From CAZLIC01 sp964559535 (GTDB taxonomy: Bacteria > Pseudomonadota > Alphaproteobacteria > Rhodobacterales > Rhodobacteraceae), in the NCBI GenBank assembly GCA_964559535.1, contig CAZLIC010000036.1, positions 1-38,501 on the forward strand: a stretch of 38,501 nucleotides of DNA, given 5' to 3'. Position 1 is the first letter of the stretch. Each line of letters begins with the position of its first letter. Positions 31,296-38,501 of the stretch are shown here, in pieces. Under the pieces are notes generated by a model. That model was not told the DNA's origin and ran no database searches. It worked only from the letters and a program-made list of their open reading frames with translations. A program made the position numbers and the translations under genes.

Positions 31296-32260
31296 GCGCG
31301 CTCTGCCGATTTCAGGATGATGCGGCCGGGCGCCCGCGACTGCGCGGCGTTCACTGCCACGGCAAGGATGATGGCCGCGCCGGAAATCGCCATCTGCCAG
31401 AAGGGCGAGATGCCGACGACCGGCAGCGCGTTCTTGATGACGCCCAGGAACAGCGCGCCCAGCACAGCGCCGGCAACCGTGCCTGACCCGCCCGCGATGG
31501 CCACGCCGCCGATCACGCAGGCCGCCACCACGTCCAGCTCGAACCCGCCGGCAATGTCCACATAGGCCACGGCATAGCGGGCCACCCACAGATAGCCCGT
31601 CAGCCCCGCCAGCGCACCCGAAATGACAAAGGCCGCAAACTGCGTGCGGCCCACGTCGATGCCCGCGTAGACCGCCGCATGCGGGTTGCCACCCACGGCA
31701 TAGAACGCCCGGCCCAGCGCGGTGCGGGTCATCGCCACCGCCAAGAGCACGATGATGGCAATGGCCACCCAGCTCATTACCGGCAGGCCCAGAAGGTGCA
31801 TCCGCGGCAGGGCCTTGAACCCATCGGTCATCTCGTGCGCGTTCACCCATTTGCCATCGGTCATCAGGAAGATGATGCCGCGGTAGATGGTCATGGTGCC
31901 CAGCGTCACCACAATGGACGGAATGCCTGCCTTCCACACCAGTAGGCCGTTGATGACCCCAAGCCCTGCCCCCAGCACGACGACGGCCAGCAGGATCAAC
32001 GGCAGCGGCACCCCCGCCCCGTTCATCAGTGCCGCCACCATGCCGGTCAGCGCAAGGTTCGCCGCCACCGACAGGTCGATGCATTTGGTCAGGATCACGA
32101 TCATCTGGCCCACCGCCAGAATCATCAGCGGCGCCGTATCGTTGAACACGTCGCGCAGGTTGGCGGGCGCGACGAATGCCGGAAAGCGGACGGCGATCAC
32201 CGCCACCAGCACCAGGATGGCCAGCGCCAGCTGAACTTCGCGGGAACGCAGCAGGGTCAT
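31292..32260 (-). CDS. rhaP: Rhamnose ABC transporter permease RhaP
   Basis: 322-residue RbsC-type permease. Marks: VILTKCIDLSVAANLALTGMV (the EIDLS-type loop, here CIDLS), GIPSIVVTLGTMTIYRGIIF, GRAFYAVGGNPHAAVYAGI and IGGVAIAGGSGTVAGAVLGA. AAGG lies a few bases before the ATG. In rhizobial rha clusters rhaP directly follows rhaT; here 724 bases with a toxin-antitoxin pair on the other strand intervene, so rhaPQMK probably needs its own promoter or read-through across hicAB. Confidence 0.92.
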   Translation of the reverse strand: MTLLRSREVQLALAILVLVAVIAVRFPAFVAPANLRDVFNDTAPLMILAVGQMIVILTKCIDLSVAANLALTGMVAALMNGAGVPLPLILLAVVVLGAGLGVINGLLVWKAGIPSIVVTLGTMTIYRGIIFLMTDGKWVNAHEMTDGFKALPRMHLLGLPVMSWVAIAIIVLLAVAMTRTALGRAFYAVGGNPHAAVYAGIDVGRTQFAAFVISGALAGLTGYLWVARYAVAYVDIAGGFELDVVAACVIGGVAIAGGSGTVAGAVLGALFLGVIKNALPVVGISPFWQMAISGAAIILAVAVNAAQSRAPGRIILKSAERA

Positions 32261-32272
32261 GTTTGCCTTATG

Positions 32273-32343
32273 CTGTCAGGACAGACATTTTGCGCAACAT
32301 GATACACAAGACTGTTGCCTTCAACGCAAGACGTGCATAGATT
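32273..32343. promoter_or_regulatory. Divergent promoter region between rhaP and hicA
   Basis: Candidate signals only. For hicA on plus: TTGCCT (32315-32320), 17 bases, TAGATT (32338-32343), about 25 bases before the ATG. For rhaP on minus: TATCAT read from 32304 to 32299 as a possible -10, with TTGCGT 19 bases away. CTGTC-AG-GACAG (32273-32284) is a short inverted repeat near the rhaP start and could be an operator. The stretch is visibly more A/T-rich than its surroundings. Confidence 0.35.
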
Positions 32344-32367
32344 CCGGGTCACAAACGAAAGTGCGGA

Positions 32368-32556
32368 ATGGAACGGAACAGCCGTAAGCTGATTGCGATG
32401 TTGCTGGCCGATGGCTGGGTTCATGTGGCAACGCGAGGCGACCATTGGCAGTTCAAGCACCCGACCATTGCGGGACGCGTGACCATTCCACACCCGGTGA
32501 AAGACATCAAACCTGGCACCGTCGCGTCGATCTATCGACAGGCGGGCTGGAGATAA
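32368..32556 (+). CDS. hicA: HicA-family mRNA-interferase toxin
   Basis: 62-residue double-stranded-RNA-binding-like fold toxin. The family signature is clear: KLIAMLLADGWVHVATRGDH with catalytic H26 (GDHWQFKHP, usually GSHxxFxHP), then GRVTIPHPVKDIKPGTVASI and YRQAG. HicA cleaves mRNA under stress unless bound by HicB. It stands nine bases before hicB. The pair lies on plus between rhaT and rhaP, both on minus, which breaks the usual gene order. The ribosome site is weak (CGGA directly at the ATG), as expected for a toxin kept low. Confidence 0.92.
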   Translation: MERNSRKLIAMLLADGWVHVATRGDHWQFKHPTIAGRVTIPHPVKDIKPGTVASIYRQAGWR

Positions 32557-32565
32557 GGGGGTTAC

Positions 32566-32973
32566 ATGCGGTTCGTGGCCTTTATCCACACCGATGAAAC
32601 AGGCGGCTTTGGCATCAGTTTCCCGGATTTTCCGGGTTGCGTGTCGGACGGCGACACCGTGGATCAGGCGCTGGCGCGTGGCGAGGCAGCCCTTGCCTTT
32701 CATGTCGCGGGCCTGCGCGAGGATGACTTGCCCTTGCCGCGGCCAAGGACCGCGGATGCTGTGCTGGCAGACCCCGATCTGGCCGAATGGCGTGCCGGGG
32801 CGCAGCTTGCCCATGTTGCCCTGATCGTCGACCGCGGCTCGCCGCGCCGGGTGAACATCTCGATGGACCCCGGCCTGCTGGATGCCATCGACGCCGAGGC
32901 GTCGCGCCGTGGCATGACCCGTTCTGCCTTCCTGTCCAGCGCAGCAAGGGCCGAGATCATGGGAACGCACTGA
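32566..32973 (+). CDS. hicB: HicB-family antitoxin with ribbon-helix-helix domain
   Basis: 135-residue antitoxin. Residues 1 to about 70 are the degenerate RNase-H-like HicB fold (FIHTDETGGFGISFPDFPGC, then a VDQALARGEAAL helix). Residues 97-131 form a ribbon-helix-helix DNA-binding unit (RRVNISMDPGLLDAIDAEA ... RSAFLSSAAR). It should neutralise HicA and repress its own promoter. AAGGGG lies six bases before the ATG. It converges on rhaT with only 11 bases between the stops. Confidence 0.92.
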   Translation: MRFVAFIHTDETGGFGISFPDFPGCVSDGDTVDQALARGEAALAFHVAGLREDDLPLPRPRTADAVLADPDLAEWRAGAQLAHVALIVDRGSPRRVNISMDPGLLDAIDAEASRRGMTRSAFLSSAARAEIMGTH

Positions 32974-32984
32974 AACCGGGCCCA

Positions 32985-34481
32985 TCACGCCGCCACCCCC
33001 AGCCCTGCCGCGGCGCGGACCAGCGTCTCGGGGGTCATCCGTGCGCCGGAAACCTCGTCCACGATCCGCCCCTCGCGCATCACGATCACCCGGTCGGACA
33101 TGCCCAGCACCTCGGGGATCTCGCTGGACACCATGATCACCGCCAGCCCGGCAGCCGCCAGTTCCGCCATGAAGGCATGCACCGCCGCCTTCGACCCGAT
33201 GTCGATGCCCTTGGTGGGTTCATCCAGGATGATGACGCGGGGTTTCGTGGCCAGCCACTTGGCGATCACCACCTTCTGCTGGTTGCCGCCCGACAGAAGC
33301 CCCACGTCCTGATCCAGCGCCGCCGCCCGCAGGTCCAGCCGCGCGGTGTAGTCGCGGGCCAGCGCGAATTCCTGCGCAAGCCGCAGGAACCCACCGCGCG
33401 AGGTGGCGCCCAGCGAAGGCAGCGTCACGTTCTGGAAGATCGGAAGCCCCTTCACCGCACCCTGCCGCCCGCGGTCTTCGGGCACATAGACGATGCCCGC
33501 CGCGATGGCCTGCGCCGTGCCGCGGATCACCCGCACCTGCCCGTCGATGCGCATCGCGCCCTTCGACGGCACGGTGATGCCGAAGATCGCCTGCATCACC
33601 TCGGACCGCCCGGCGCCGACCAGCCCGTAGAAGCCAAGGATTTCGCCGCGATGCAGGGTGAATCCCATGTCGGCGAATTCGGTGGGGTGGCTGTAGCCGG
33701 TGACGCGCAGCACCTCGGCGCCGATCCGGTGGTCGCGTTGCGGAAAGATCTGGTCCACCGACCGGCCCACCATCAGCTGCACCAGCTGGTCCGCGGTGGC
33801 CTCGGCGATGCGCCCTTCGCCCACGAACTGCCCGTCGCGGAACACCGTCCAGCGGTCGGCGATGCGGAAGATCTCGTCGAACTTGTGGCTGATGAACAGG
33901 ATCGCCTTGCCCTGCGCGCGCAGCTTCTCCACCAGCTCGTACAGCTCGTGGATTTCCTTGTGGCTCAGCGCCGCGGTGGGTTCGTCCAGGATCACCACGC
34001 GGGCATCGATGGACAGGGCGCGCGCAATTGCCACCAGATGTTTCGAGGCGATGCCCAGGTCGCCCAGCCGCGCGCCCGGGTCCAGCGTTGCCCCCACCGA
34101 GGCGAGCAGGCGCCGCGCGCCGTCGCGCATCGCGCGCCAGTCGATCAGGCCCCAGGACGTGCGGGGCGCATGGCCCAGCCAGATGTTCTCGGCCACCGTC
34201 AGGTCATCGAACAGCACGGTTTCCTGATGGATCGCCGTGACCCCGGCCATGGCGGCGGCATCGGCGGTGGAAAACTGCATCTCCTGCCCATCCAGCGTGA
34301 TCGTGCCTGCATCCGGCTGGTAGATGCCGGTCAGGATTTTCACGATGGTGGACTTGCCCGCGCCGTTCTCGCCCACCAGCGCCGTGACCTGGCCGGGGAA
34401 CAGGTCCAGCCGCACGTCCGACAGCGCCTTGACGCCCGGGAACGACTTGGAAATGCCGCGCAGCGACAGGACGGGTTGCAT
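32985..34481 (-). CDS. rhaT: Rhamnose ABC transporter ATPase RhaT (tandem domains)
   Basis: 498-residue tandem sugar-type ATPase (RbsA/XylG class; not the E. coli RhaT proton symporter). The first domain has Walker A GENGAGKS (37-44), the LGIASKHLVAIARAL signature region and Walker B VVILDEPTAAL. The second domain has the usual degenerate loop GLVGAGRSEVM, then LSGGNQQKVVIAKWLA and VIILDEPTKGIDIGS. The start MQPVLSLRG is chosen because upstream sequence in frame is intergenic hairpin. The gap to rhaS is 82 bases and includes a perfect 11-bp stem-loop. Confidence 0.94.
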   Translation of the reverse strand: MQPVLSLRGISKSFPGVKALSDVRLDLFPGQVTALVGENGAGKSTIVKILTGIYQPDAGTITLDGQEMQFSTADAAAMAGVTAIHQETVLFDDLTVAENIWLGHAPRTSWGLIDWRAMRDGARRLLASVGATLDPGARLGDLGIASKHLVAIARALSIDARVVILDEPTAALSHKEIHELYELVEKLRAQGKAILFISHKFDEIFRIADRWTVFRDGQFVGEGRIAEATADQLVQLMVGRSVDQIFPQRDHRIGAEVLRVTGYSHPTEFADMGFTLHRGEILGFYGLVGAGRSEVMQAIFGITVPSKGAMRIDGQVRVIRGTAQAIAAGIVYVPEDRGRQGAVKGLPIFQNVTLPSLGATSRGGFLRLAQEFALARDYTARLDLRAAALDQDVGLLSGGNQQKVVIAKWLATKPRVIILDEPTKGIDIGSKAAVHAFMAELAAAGLAVIMVSSEIPEVLGMSDRVIVMREGRIVDEVSGARMTPETLVRAAAGLGVAA

Positions 34482-34505
34482 GGGGAACCTGCGGGAGGGA
34501 AGGGG

Positions 34506-34538
34506 CCCCGGCGCGCGAGGAGGGAGGGCGCGCCGGGG
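34506..34538. repeat. Perfect 11-bp stem-loop between rhaS and rhaT
   Basis: CCCCGGCGCGC (34506-34516) and GCGCGCCGGGG (34528-34538) pair perfectly around an 11-base purine loop. No T-run follows on the minus strand. Its position right after the binding-protein gene suits an mRNA-stabilising or attenuating structure that gives more RhaS than RhaT. It is not part of the GGGAGGGG repeat family. Confidence 0.7.
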
Positions 34539-34563
34539 CGGGGTCAAGCAGATCGGGCGCCGA

Positions 34564-35556
34564 TCAGAAGATCGACTTGAACTGCTCGATGTTCGAGGCG
34601 TCATAGGTAAACGGGTCCGACATCGCGGCCTCGTTGCCGTCGTCCAGCTTGGCGGCACCCATGCGGCCCATGCCGATTTCGGCGCCCGGTTCGGCCTTGG
34701 CGTTGCCCTTGACCAGGTTGTAGCTGATCATCGTGGCGGCATAGCCGAGGTCGATGGGGTTCCAGATCGCGAAGGACTTGGTCGCGCCCGATTCCACCGC
34801 GCCCGCCATTTCTGAGGGCAGGCCCAGGCCTGTCACGTTGATCGCACCGATCTTGCCCGCGTCGGTCACTGCCTGGCTGGCGGCAAGGATGCCCACCGTG
34901 GTGGGCGCGATGATCGCCTTCAGGTTCGGGTAGGTCGCCATCAGGCCCTGCGCCTCGCGGTAGGACTTGTCGGCCAGGTCATCGCCATAGACGGTCGCCA
35001 CAAGGTTGATACCGGGATAGTTCGGGAGCACCTTGTTGGCCTCTTCGATCCAGATGTTCTGGTTGGTGGCGGTGGCGCTGGCCGACAGGATGGCCACGTC
35101 GCCGCCTTCGGGCAGATGGTCGGCGGCCAGCTTGATGATGGTGTTGCCGATCAGCGCGTTGGACGAGGGGTTCAGGTGCATCGCACGGCCTTCCTTGGCC
35201 ACGCCCGAATCCCACGAAATCACCGTGATGCCGCGTTCCATCGCCTTCTGCAGCGTGGGCACCAGCGCGTCCTTGTCGTTCGCGGACACGGCAATGGCGT
35301 TCACGCCCTGCGCGATCAGCGCGTTGATGACCTCGATCTGGCCTTCGGCGGTGGTGTCGGTCGGGCCGGTGTAGATGATCTCCACATCGCCCAGTTCCTT
35401 GGCGGCCTCTTCGGCGCCCTTGGCGGCGGCTTCGAAGAAACCGATACCCAGCGCCTTGACCACCAGCGCGATCTTCACCGTCTCGGCCGAAGCCGTGTTC
35501 GCCAGAAGTGCGGTGGCCAGTGCCGCCGTCGTCAGGGCCTTCTTCCAGATGCTCAT
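34564..35556 (-). CDS. rhaS: Rhamnose ABC transporter substrate-binding protein RhaS
   Basis: 330-residue periplasmic sugar-binding protein of the RbsB/peripla_BP_4 class (not the AraC-type RhaS of E. coli). Signal peptide residues 1-24 end at ASA. The mature part has VKIALVVKALGIGFFEAAAK, IIYTGPTDTTAEGQIEVINA, GVNAIAVSANDKDALVPTLQ, VISWDSGV and GVLGLP-like INVTGLGLPSEMAG. GGGAGGAA lies just before the ATG. It begins 24 bases after the rhaR stop, so the regulator probably sits at the head of the same transcript. Confidence 0.94.
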   Translation of the reverse strand: MSIWKKALTTAALATALLANTASAETVKIALVVKALGIGFFEAAAKGAEEAAKELGDVEIIYTGPTDTTAEGQIEVINALIAQGVNAIAVSANDKDALVPTLQKAMERGITVISWDSGVAKEGRAMHLNPSSNALIGNTIIKLAADHLPEGGDVAILSASATATNQNIWIEEANKVLPNYPGINLVATVYGDDLADKSYREAQGLMATYPNLKAIIAPTTVGILAASQAVTDAGKIGAINVTGLGLPSEMAGAVESGATKSFAIWNPIDLGYAATMISYNLVKGNAKAEPGAEIGMGRMGAAKLDDGNEAAMSDPFTYDASNIEQFKSIF

Positions 35557-35580
35557 GTGTTCCTCCCTATGAGCGGTGTT

Positions 35581-36402
35581 TCAGGTCTGGGCGCGCCGGG
35601 CGCCGCGTTCGGTTTCCCGTTCGGCGGCCCCCGCCTGCGCCACGATCAGCCGCACATCGGCGGCTTCCAGCATCGCCGCATCGCGGTCGGTGATGCCATC
35701 GTCGGTGATCACGGTGTGGATGCGGGCCAGCGGGCAAAGAAGCAGGCTTGACCGTGCCGCGAACTTCGAACTGTCGGCCAGCACCACCAGCTCGTCCGCC
35801 TGCCCGATCAGCTTCTGCTCGGCCTGCACCAGCAAGGGGTCGCCCTCCATCAGGCCCAGAGGGCCAAGGCCGCGGCAGCCCATGAACATGCGGCGAGCAT
35901 AGAAGTGGCTGGAGCCGTCCTGGTCGAACGGTGACAGGATGATGTTCTGTTCGCGGTAGATCGCGCCCGCCGGCAGCAGCACCGTGTTGCGGCTGTGCTT
36001 CAGCAGGTGCTCGGCAATCGGAAAGCTGTTGGTGAACACCTGGCAGCGCCGCGCGGTCAGCGGGTGCACCATCTGGAACGTCGTGGTGCCGCCGTTCACG
36101 ATGATCGCGTCGCCATCCTCGCACAGGTCCACCGCCGCCCGGGCAATCGCCCGCTTCTCGGCCAGATGCTTGCCCTCCTCCACCGCGAAGGGCCGCGCGT
36201 TGATCGCATGGAACTGCGCGGGCGCCACCGATTCCGCCCCGCCGCGCACCCGGCGCAGCTTCTTCTGCACATGCAGGGTGGCGATGTCGCGCCGCACCGT
36301 GGCCTCGGACGCGCCGGTCAGCGTCACCAGATCGGCCACTGTCGCCACGGGCCGCCCCTCGACGGCCGACAAGATGATCCGATGGCGTTCGGTTTCGTGC
36401 AT
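35581..36402 (-). CDS. rhaR: DeoR-family transcriptional regulator RhaR
   Basis: 273-residue DeoR/GlpR-type regulator. The N-terminal winged helix is RHRIILSAVEG ... TVADLVTLTGASEATVRRDI (21-40) followed by KKLRRVRGGAES. The C-terminal sugar-phosphate-sensing domain contains INGGTTT-like IVNGGTTTFQMV, RRCQVFTNSFPIAEHL, ADSSKFAARS and VITDDGITD. It should repress the divergent rhaR-S-T and rhaD promoters until a rhamnose-derived inducer binds. The start MHETERHRI (36400-36402) is chosen because GGGAGG lies six bases upstream; in-frame codons further 5' have no such site. Confidence 0.9.
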   Translation of the reverse strand: MHETERHRIILSAVEGRPVATVADLVTLTGASEATVRRDIATLHVQKKLRRVRGGAESVAPAQFHAINARPFAVEEGKHLAEKRAIARAAVDLCEDGDAIIVNGGTTTFQMVHPLTARRCQVFTNSFPIAEHLLKHSRNTVLLPAGAIYREQNIILSPFDQDGSSHFYARRMFMGCRGLGPLGLMEGDPLLVQAEQKLIGQADELVVLADSSKFAARSSLLLCPLARIHTVITDDGITDRDAAMLEAADVRLIVAQAGAAERETERGARRAQT

Positions 36403-36420
36403 GTCGTCCTCCCGGCGTGA

Positions 36421-36539
36421 ATGCTTCCACTCGAATCGCTCACTGTCAATCAATTTCGATCATCCATGTGGTTTCTGCGGTGCAGCATGATCGGAGTTGA
36501 CGGATTGTGATTGACATGGCGCGCGTCACTGGCACATTT
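36421..36539. promoter_or_regulatory. Symmetric divergent promoter/operator region of rhaR and rhaD
   Basis: TGTCAATCA (36444-36452) and TGATTGACA (36508-36516) are a perfect 9-bp inverted repeat. Nested inside are CGATCAT (36457-36463) and ATGATCG (36487-36493). Each outer arm contains a consensus -35 box TTGACA pointing outward: 36511-36516 for rhaD on plus and 36449-36444 for rhaR on minus. Plausible but weak -10 boxes lie 17 bases on (acattt at 36534-36539; aagcat at 36426-36421). This suits one repressor, probably RhaR, covering both promoters. Confidence 0.55.
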
Positions 36540-36564
36540 GCCACAACGGTCAAGGGAGGACAGC

Positions 36565-38501
36565 ATGGGCGGCGACACCGGCAACCGGCTTGCAAACCTT
36601 TGGGATGACGCGAAATCCGGCGGCATGAGCGAGTCGCACAAGCTTTTGTACCGCTCGAATCTGCTTGGATCGGACAAGCGCATCACCAACTACGGCGGCG
36701 GCAACACCTCGGCCAAGGTGATGGAAACCGATCCGCTGACAGGCCAGCCGGTGGAAGTGCTGTGGGTCAAGGGGTCGGGTGGCGACGTCGGTTCGATCAG
36801 GCTTGACGGTTTTGCCACGCTCTACATGGACAAGCTGCGCGCGCTGAAGGGCATCTACCGCGGCGTGGCCTACGAGGACGAGATGGTGGGCCTGCTGCCC
36901 CACTGCACCTTCAACCTGAACCCCCGCGCCGCCAGCATCGACACGCCGCTGCACGCCTATGTGCCGCGCCGCCACGTCGACCACATGCACCCCGACGCCA
37001 TCATCGCCATCGCCGCCAGCGCCAACTCGCGCGAGTTGACCGAACGGATATTCGGGAAGGACATCGGTTGGCTGCCGTGGAAACGCCCGGGCTACGAATT
37101 GGGGCTGTGGCTGGAGAGATTCTGCCTCGACAACCCGGATGCCAAAGGCGTGGTGCTGGAAAGCCACGGCCTGTTCACCTGGGATGACGACGCGCGCGCC
37201 TGCTATGACCTCACGCTCGCCACCATCCAGAAGGCCATGGACTGGTTTGCCGCCGAAACGGCGGGCAAGGCGGTGTTCGGCGGCCCCCGCCACGTGTCGC
37301 TGGCCCCCGATGACCGCCGCGGCGTCGCCGCCCGGCTGATGCCCGCGATCCGCGGCATTGTATCGGGCGCACACCGCATGGTCGGCCATTTCGACGACAG
37401 CCCCACGGTGCTGGAATTCGTGAATTCGGCGAAACTGGAACCGCTGGCGGCCCTTGGCACGTCGTGCCCCGACCACTTCCTGCGCACGAAAATCTGCCCG
37501 CTTGTGGTGGGCTTCGACCCAGCCCATCCCAACCTTGACGCCACACTGGCCGCCCTTCCCGCGGCGGTGCAGGCCTACCGGCAGAACTATGCGGCCTACT
37601 ACGACCGCTGCAAGCACCCCGACAGTCCGCCACTGCGCGACCCCAACGCGGTCGTGTATCTGGTGCCGGGCGTGGGCATGCTGACCTTCGCCAAGGACAA
37701 GGCCACTGCACGGATCTCGGGCGAGTTCTACGTGAACGCGATCAATGTGATGCGCGGCGCCGACACGGTGTCGGACTACTGCGGGCTGCCCGAACAGGAA
37801 GCCTTCGACATCGAGTACTGGCTCTTGGAAGAGGCAAAGCTTCAACGGATGCCGAAACCCAAGGCGCTGGCCGGCCGGGTGGCGCTGGTGACCGGCGGCG
37901 CGGGCGGCATCGGCAGCGCCACGGCCGAACGCCTGTTGCAAGACGGCGCCTGCGTGATGCTGGCCGACATCGACACCGAGGCGCTGGACCGCACCGCCGC
38001 CAACCTGTCGGCGCGCCACGGCCGCGACGTGGTGCGCAGCGTGCAGATGAACGTCACCGACGAGGCACAGGTGATCGCCGCCTTTGCCCAGACGGCGGTC
38101 GAATTCGGCGGGCTCGACGTCCTTGTGTCGAACGCGGGCATCGCCAGTTCCGCCCCGGTGGAACAGACGACGCTGGACCTGTGGAACCGCAACATGGACA
38201 TCCTGTCCACCGGCTACTTCCTGGTCAGCCGCGAGGGGTTCCGCATGTTCCGCGCACAAGGCGCAGGCGGCTCGGTGATCTTCGTCGCCTCGAAGAACGG
38301 GTTGGCCGCCAGCCCCAACGCCAGTGCCTACTGCACCGCCAAGGCGGCCGAAATCCACCTTGCCCGCTGCCTGGCGCTGGAAGGGGCCGAAGCGGGCATC
38401 CGGGTGAACGTGGTGAACCCCGACGCCGTCCTGCGCGGGTCGAAGATCTGGTCGGGCGAATGGCTGGACCAGCGCGCCAGCACCTACAAGACCGACAAGG
38501 A
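36565..38501 (+). CDS. rhaD: Bifunctional rhamnulose-1-phosphate aldolase / short-chain dehydrogenase RhaD (partial, 3' end outside)
   Basis: 645 complete codons are visible; the frame is still open at the window end, and about 50 more residues are expected. The N-terminal class II aldolase domain has TNYGGGNTSAK (41-51), WVKGSGGD, zinc ligands H140 and H142 in HVDHMHPDA, and H201 in ESHGLFTW. The C-terminal SDR has TGGAGGIG (about 442-449), SNAG, and YCTAK with Y589/K593. Together they should split rhamnulose-1-phosphate to dihydroxyacetone phosphate and L-lactaldehyde and oxidise the aldehyde to lactate, channelling the toxic intermediate. AGGGAGG precedes the ATG. The gene diverges from rhaR; a rhamnose isomerase gene is expected just downstream. 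Confidence 0.95.
   Translation, partial: MGGDTGNRLANLWDDAKSGGMSESHKLLYRSNLLGSDKRITNYGGGNTSAKVMETDPLTGQPVEVLWVKGSGGDVGSIRLDGFATLYMDKLRALKGIYRGVAYEDEMVGLLPHCTFNLNPRAASIDTPLHAYVPRRHVDHMHPDAIIAIAASANSRELTERIFGKDIGWLPWKRPGYELGLWLERFCLDNPDAKGVVLESHGLFTWDDDARACYDLTLATIQKAMDWFAAETAGKAVFGGPRHVSLAPDDRRGVAARLMPAIRGIVSGAHRMVGHFDDSPTVLEFVNSAKLEPLAALGTSCPDHFLRTKICPLVVGFDPAHPNLDATLAALPAAVQAYRQNYAAYYDRCKHPDSPPLRDPNAVVYLVPGVGMLTFAKDKATARISGEFYVNAINVMRGADTVSDYCGLPEQEAFDIEYWLLEEAKLQRMPKPKALAGRVALVTGGAGGIGSATAERLLQDGACVMLADIDTEALDRTAANLSARHGRDVVRSVQMNVTDEAQVIAAFAQTAVEFGGLDVLVSNAGIASSAPVEQTTLDLWNRNMDILSTGYFLVSREGFRMFRAQGAGGSVIFVASKNGLAASPNASAYCTAKAAEIHLARCLALEGAEAGIRVNVVNPDAVLRGSKIWSGEWLDQRASTYKTDK

Noticed and set aside
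32261..32984. A mobile-element insertion carrying hicAB
   Set aside because: I looked for terminal inverted repeats, target duplications or a transposase around the pair and saw none; insertion is inferred only from the broken rha gene order.
34482..34658. An extended rhaT starting at 34658
   Set aside because: The extra residues are Ser/Pro/Arg-rich and read through the stem-loop and the end of rhaS; the ATPase fold starts cleanly at 34481.
1..38501. CRISPR arrays, tRNA or rRNA genes, riboswitches
   Set aside because: No regularly spaced direct repeats, cloverleaf-type sequences, rRNA signatures or recognisable riboswitch cores were found by eye; small structured RNAs could still be missed.

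Overview
The window looks like a chromosomal stretch of a high-GC alphaproteobacterium, most likely family Rhodobacteraceae/Paracoccaceae. I infer this from the GC-rich codon use, an AcuI-type acrylyl-CoA reductase, a rhizobial-type rha cluster, and a DciA/DsbA/MutY neighbourhood. No database search was possible, so family calls rest on motifs and recall. I saw no rRNA, tRNA, CRISPR array, transposase or phage gene.

Layout. (1) 1-3443: the tail of an unknown gene, a fused glycosyltransferase/sulfotransferase (-), a 34-residue membrane micro-protein (-) and a short-chain dehydrogenase (+). (2) 3444-10039, all minus: a compact run dciA, dsbA-like, CoA-transferase III, ynjF-like phosphatidyltransferase, ynjB, ynjC, ynjD. 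The last four recall the E. coli ynjBCD..F neighbourhood. (3) 10123-15463: mutY carrying an in-frame copy of a palindromic repeat, a small secreted protein, alkB, a methyltransferase (-) and an SHMT-like PLP enzyme (+). (4) 15551-24258, all minus: acuI, then a seven-gene run built largely on 4-base ATGA overlaps. In transcription order it is a CDP-alcohol phosphatidyltransferase, an LTA-synthase-like phosphotransferase, an LPG-flippase-like protein, an NMT1-type binding protein, an ABC ATPase, a tandem-fused permease and a GT4 glycosyltransferase. (5) 24317-28624, plus: cytochrome b561 and opgG-opgH (osmoregulated periplasmic glucan). (6) 28625-38501: an L-rhamnose catabolic locus, rhaR-S-T-P-Q-M(U)-K on minus and rhaD on plus (cut by the window end). 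A HicAB toxin-antitoxin pair sits on the opposite strand between rhaT and rhaP.

Cross-cutting points. Two separate operons each pair a CDP-alcohol phosphatidyltransferase with an ABC importer whose permease is one fused two-domain polypeptide. This suggests, without proving, uptake of a polar head group coupled to lipid synthesis. All three binding-protein ABC operons have a strong GC-rich stem-loop directly after the binding-protein gene. Three convergent gene pairs abut stop-to-stop with no spacer. A GGGAGGGG-type palindromic repeat family occurs four times (two single units, two paired units), one of them inside mutY. The rhaR/rhaD divergent promoter region has a symmetric arrangement in which each TTGACA box lies inside one arm of an inverted repeat.
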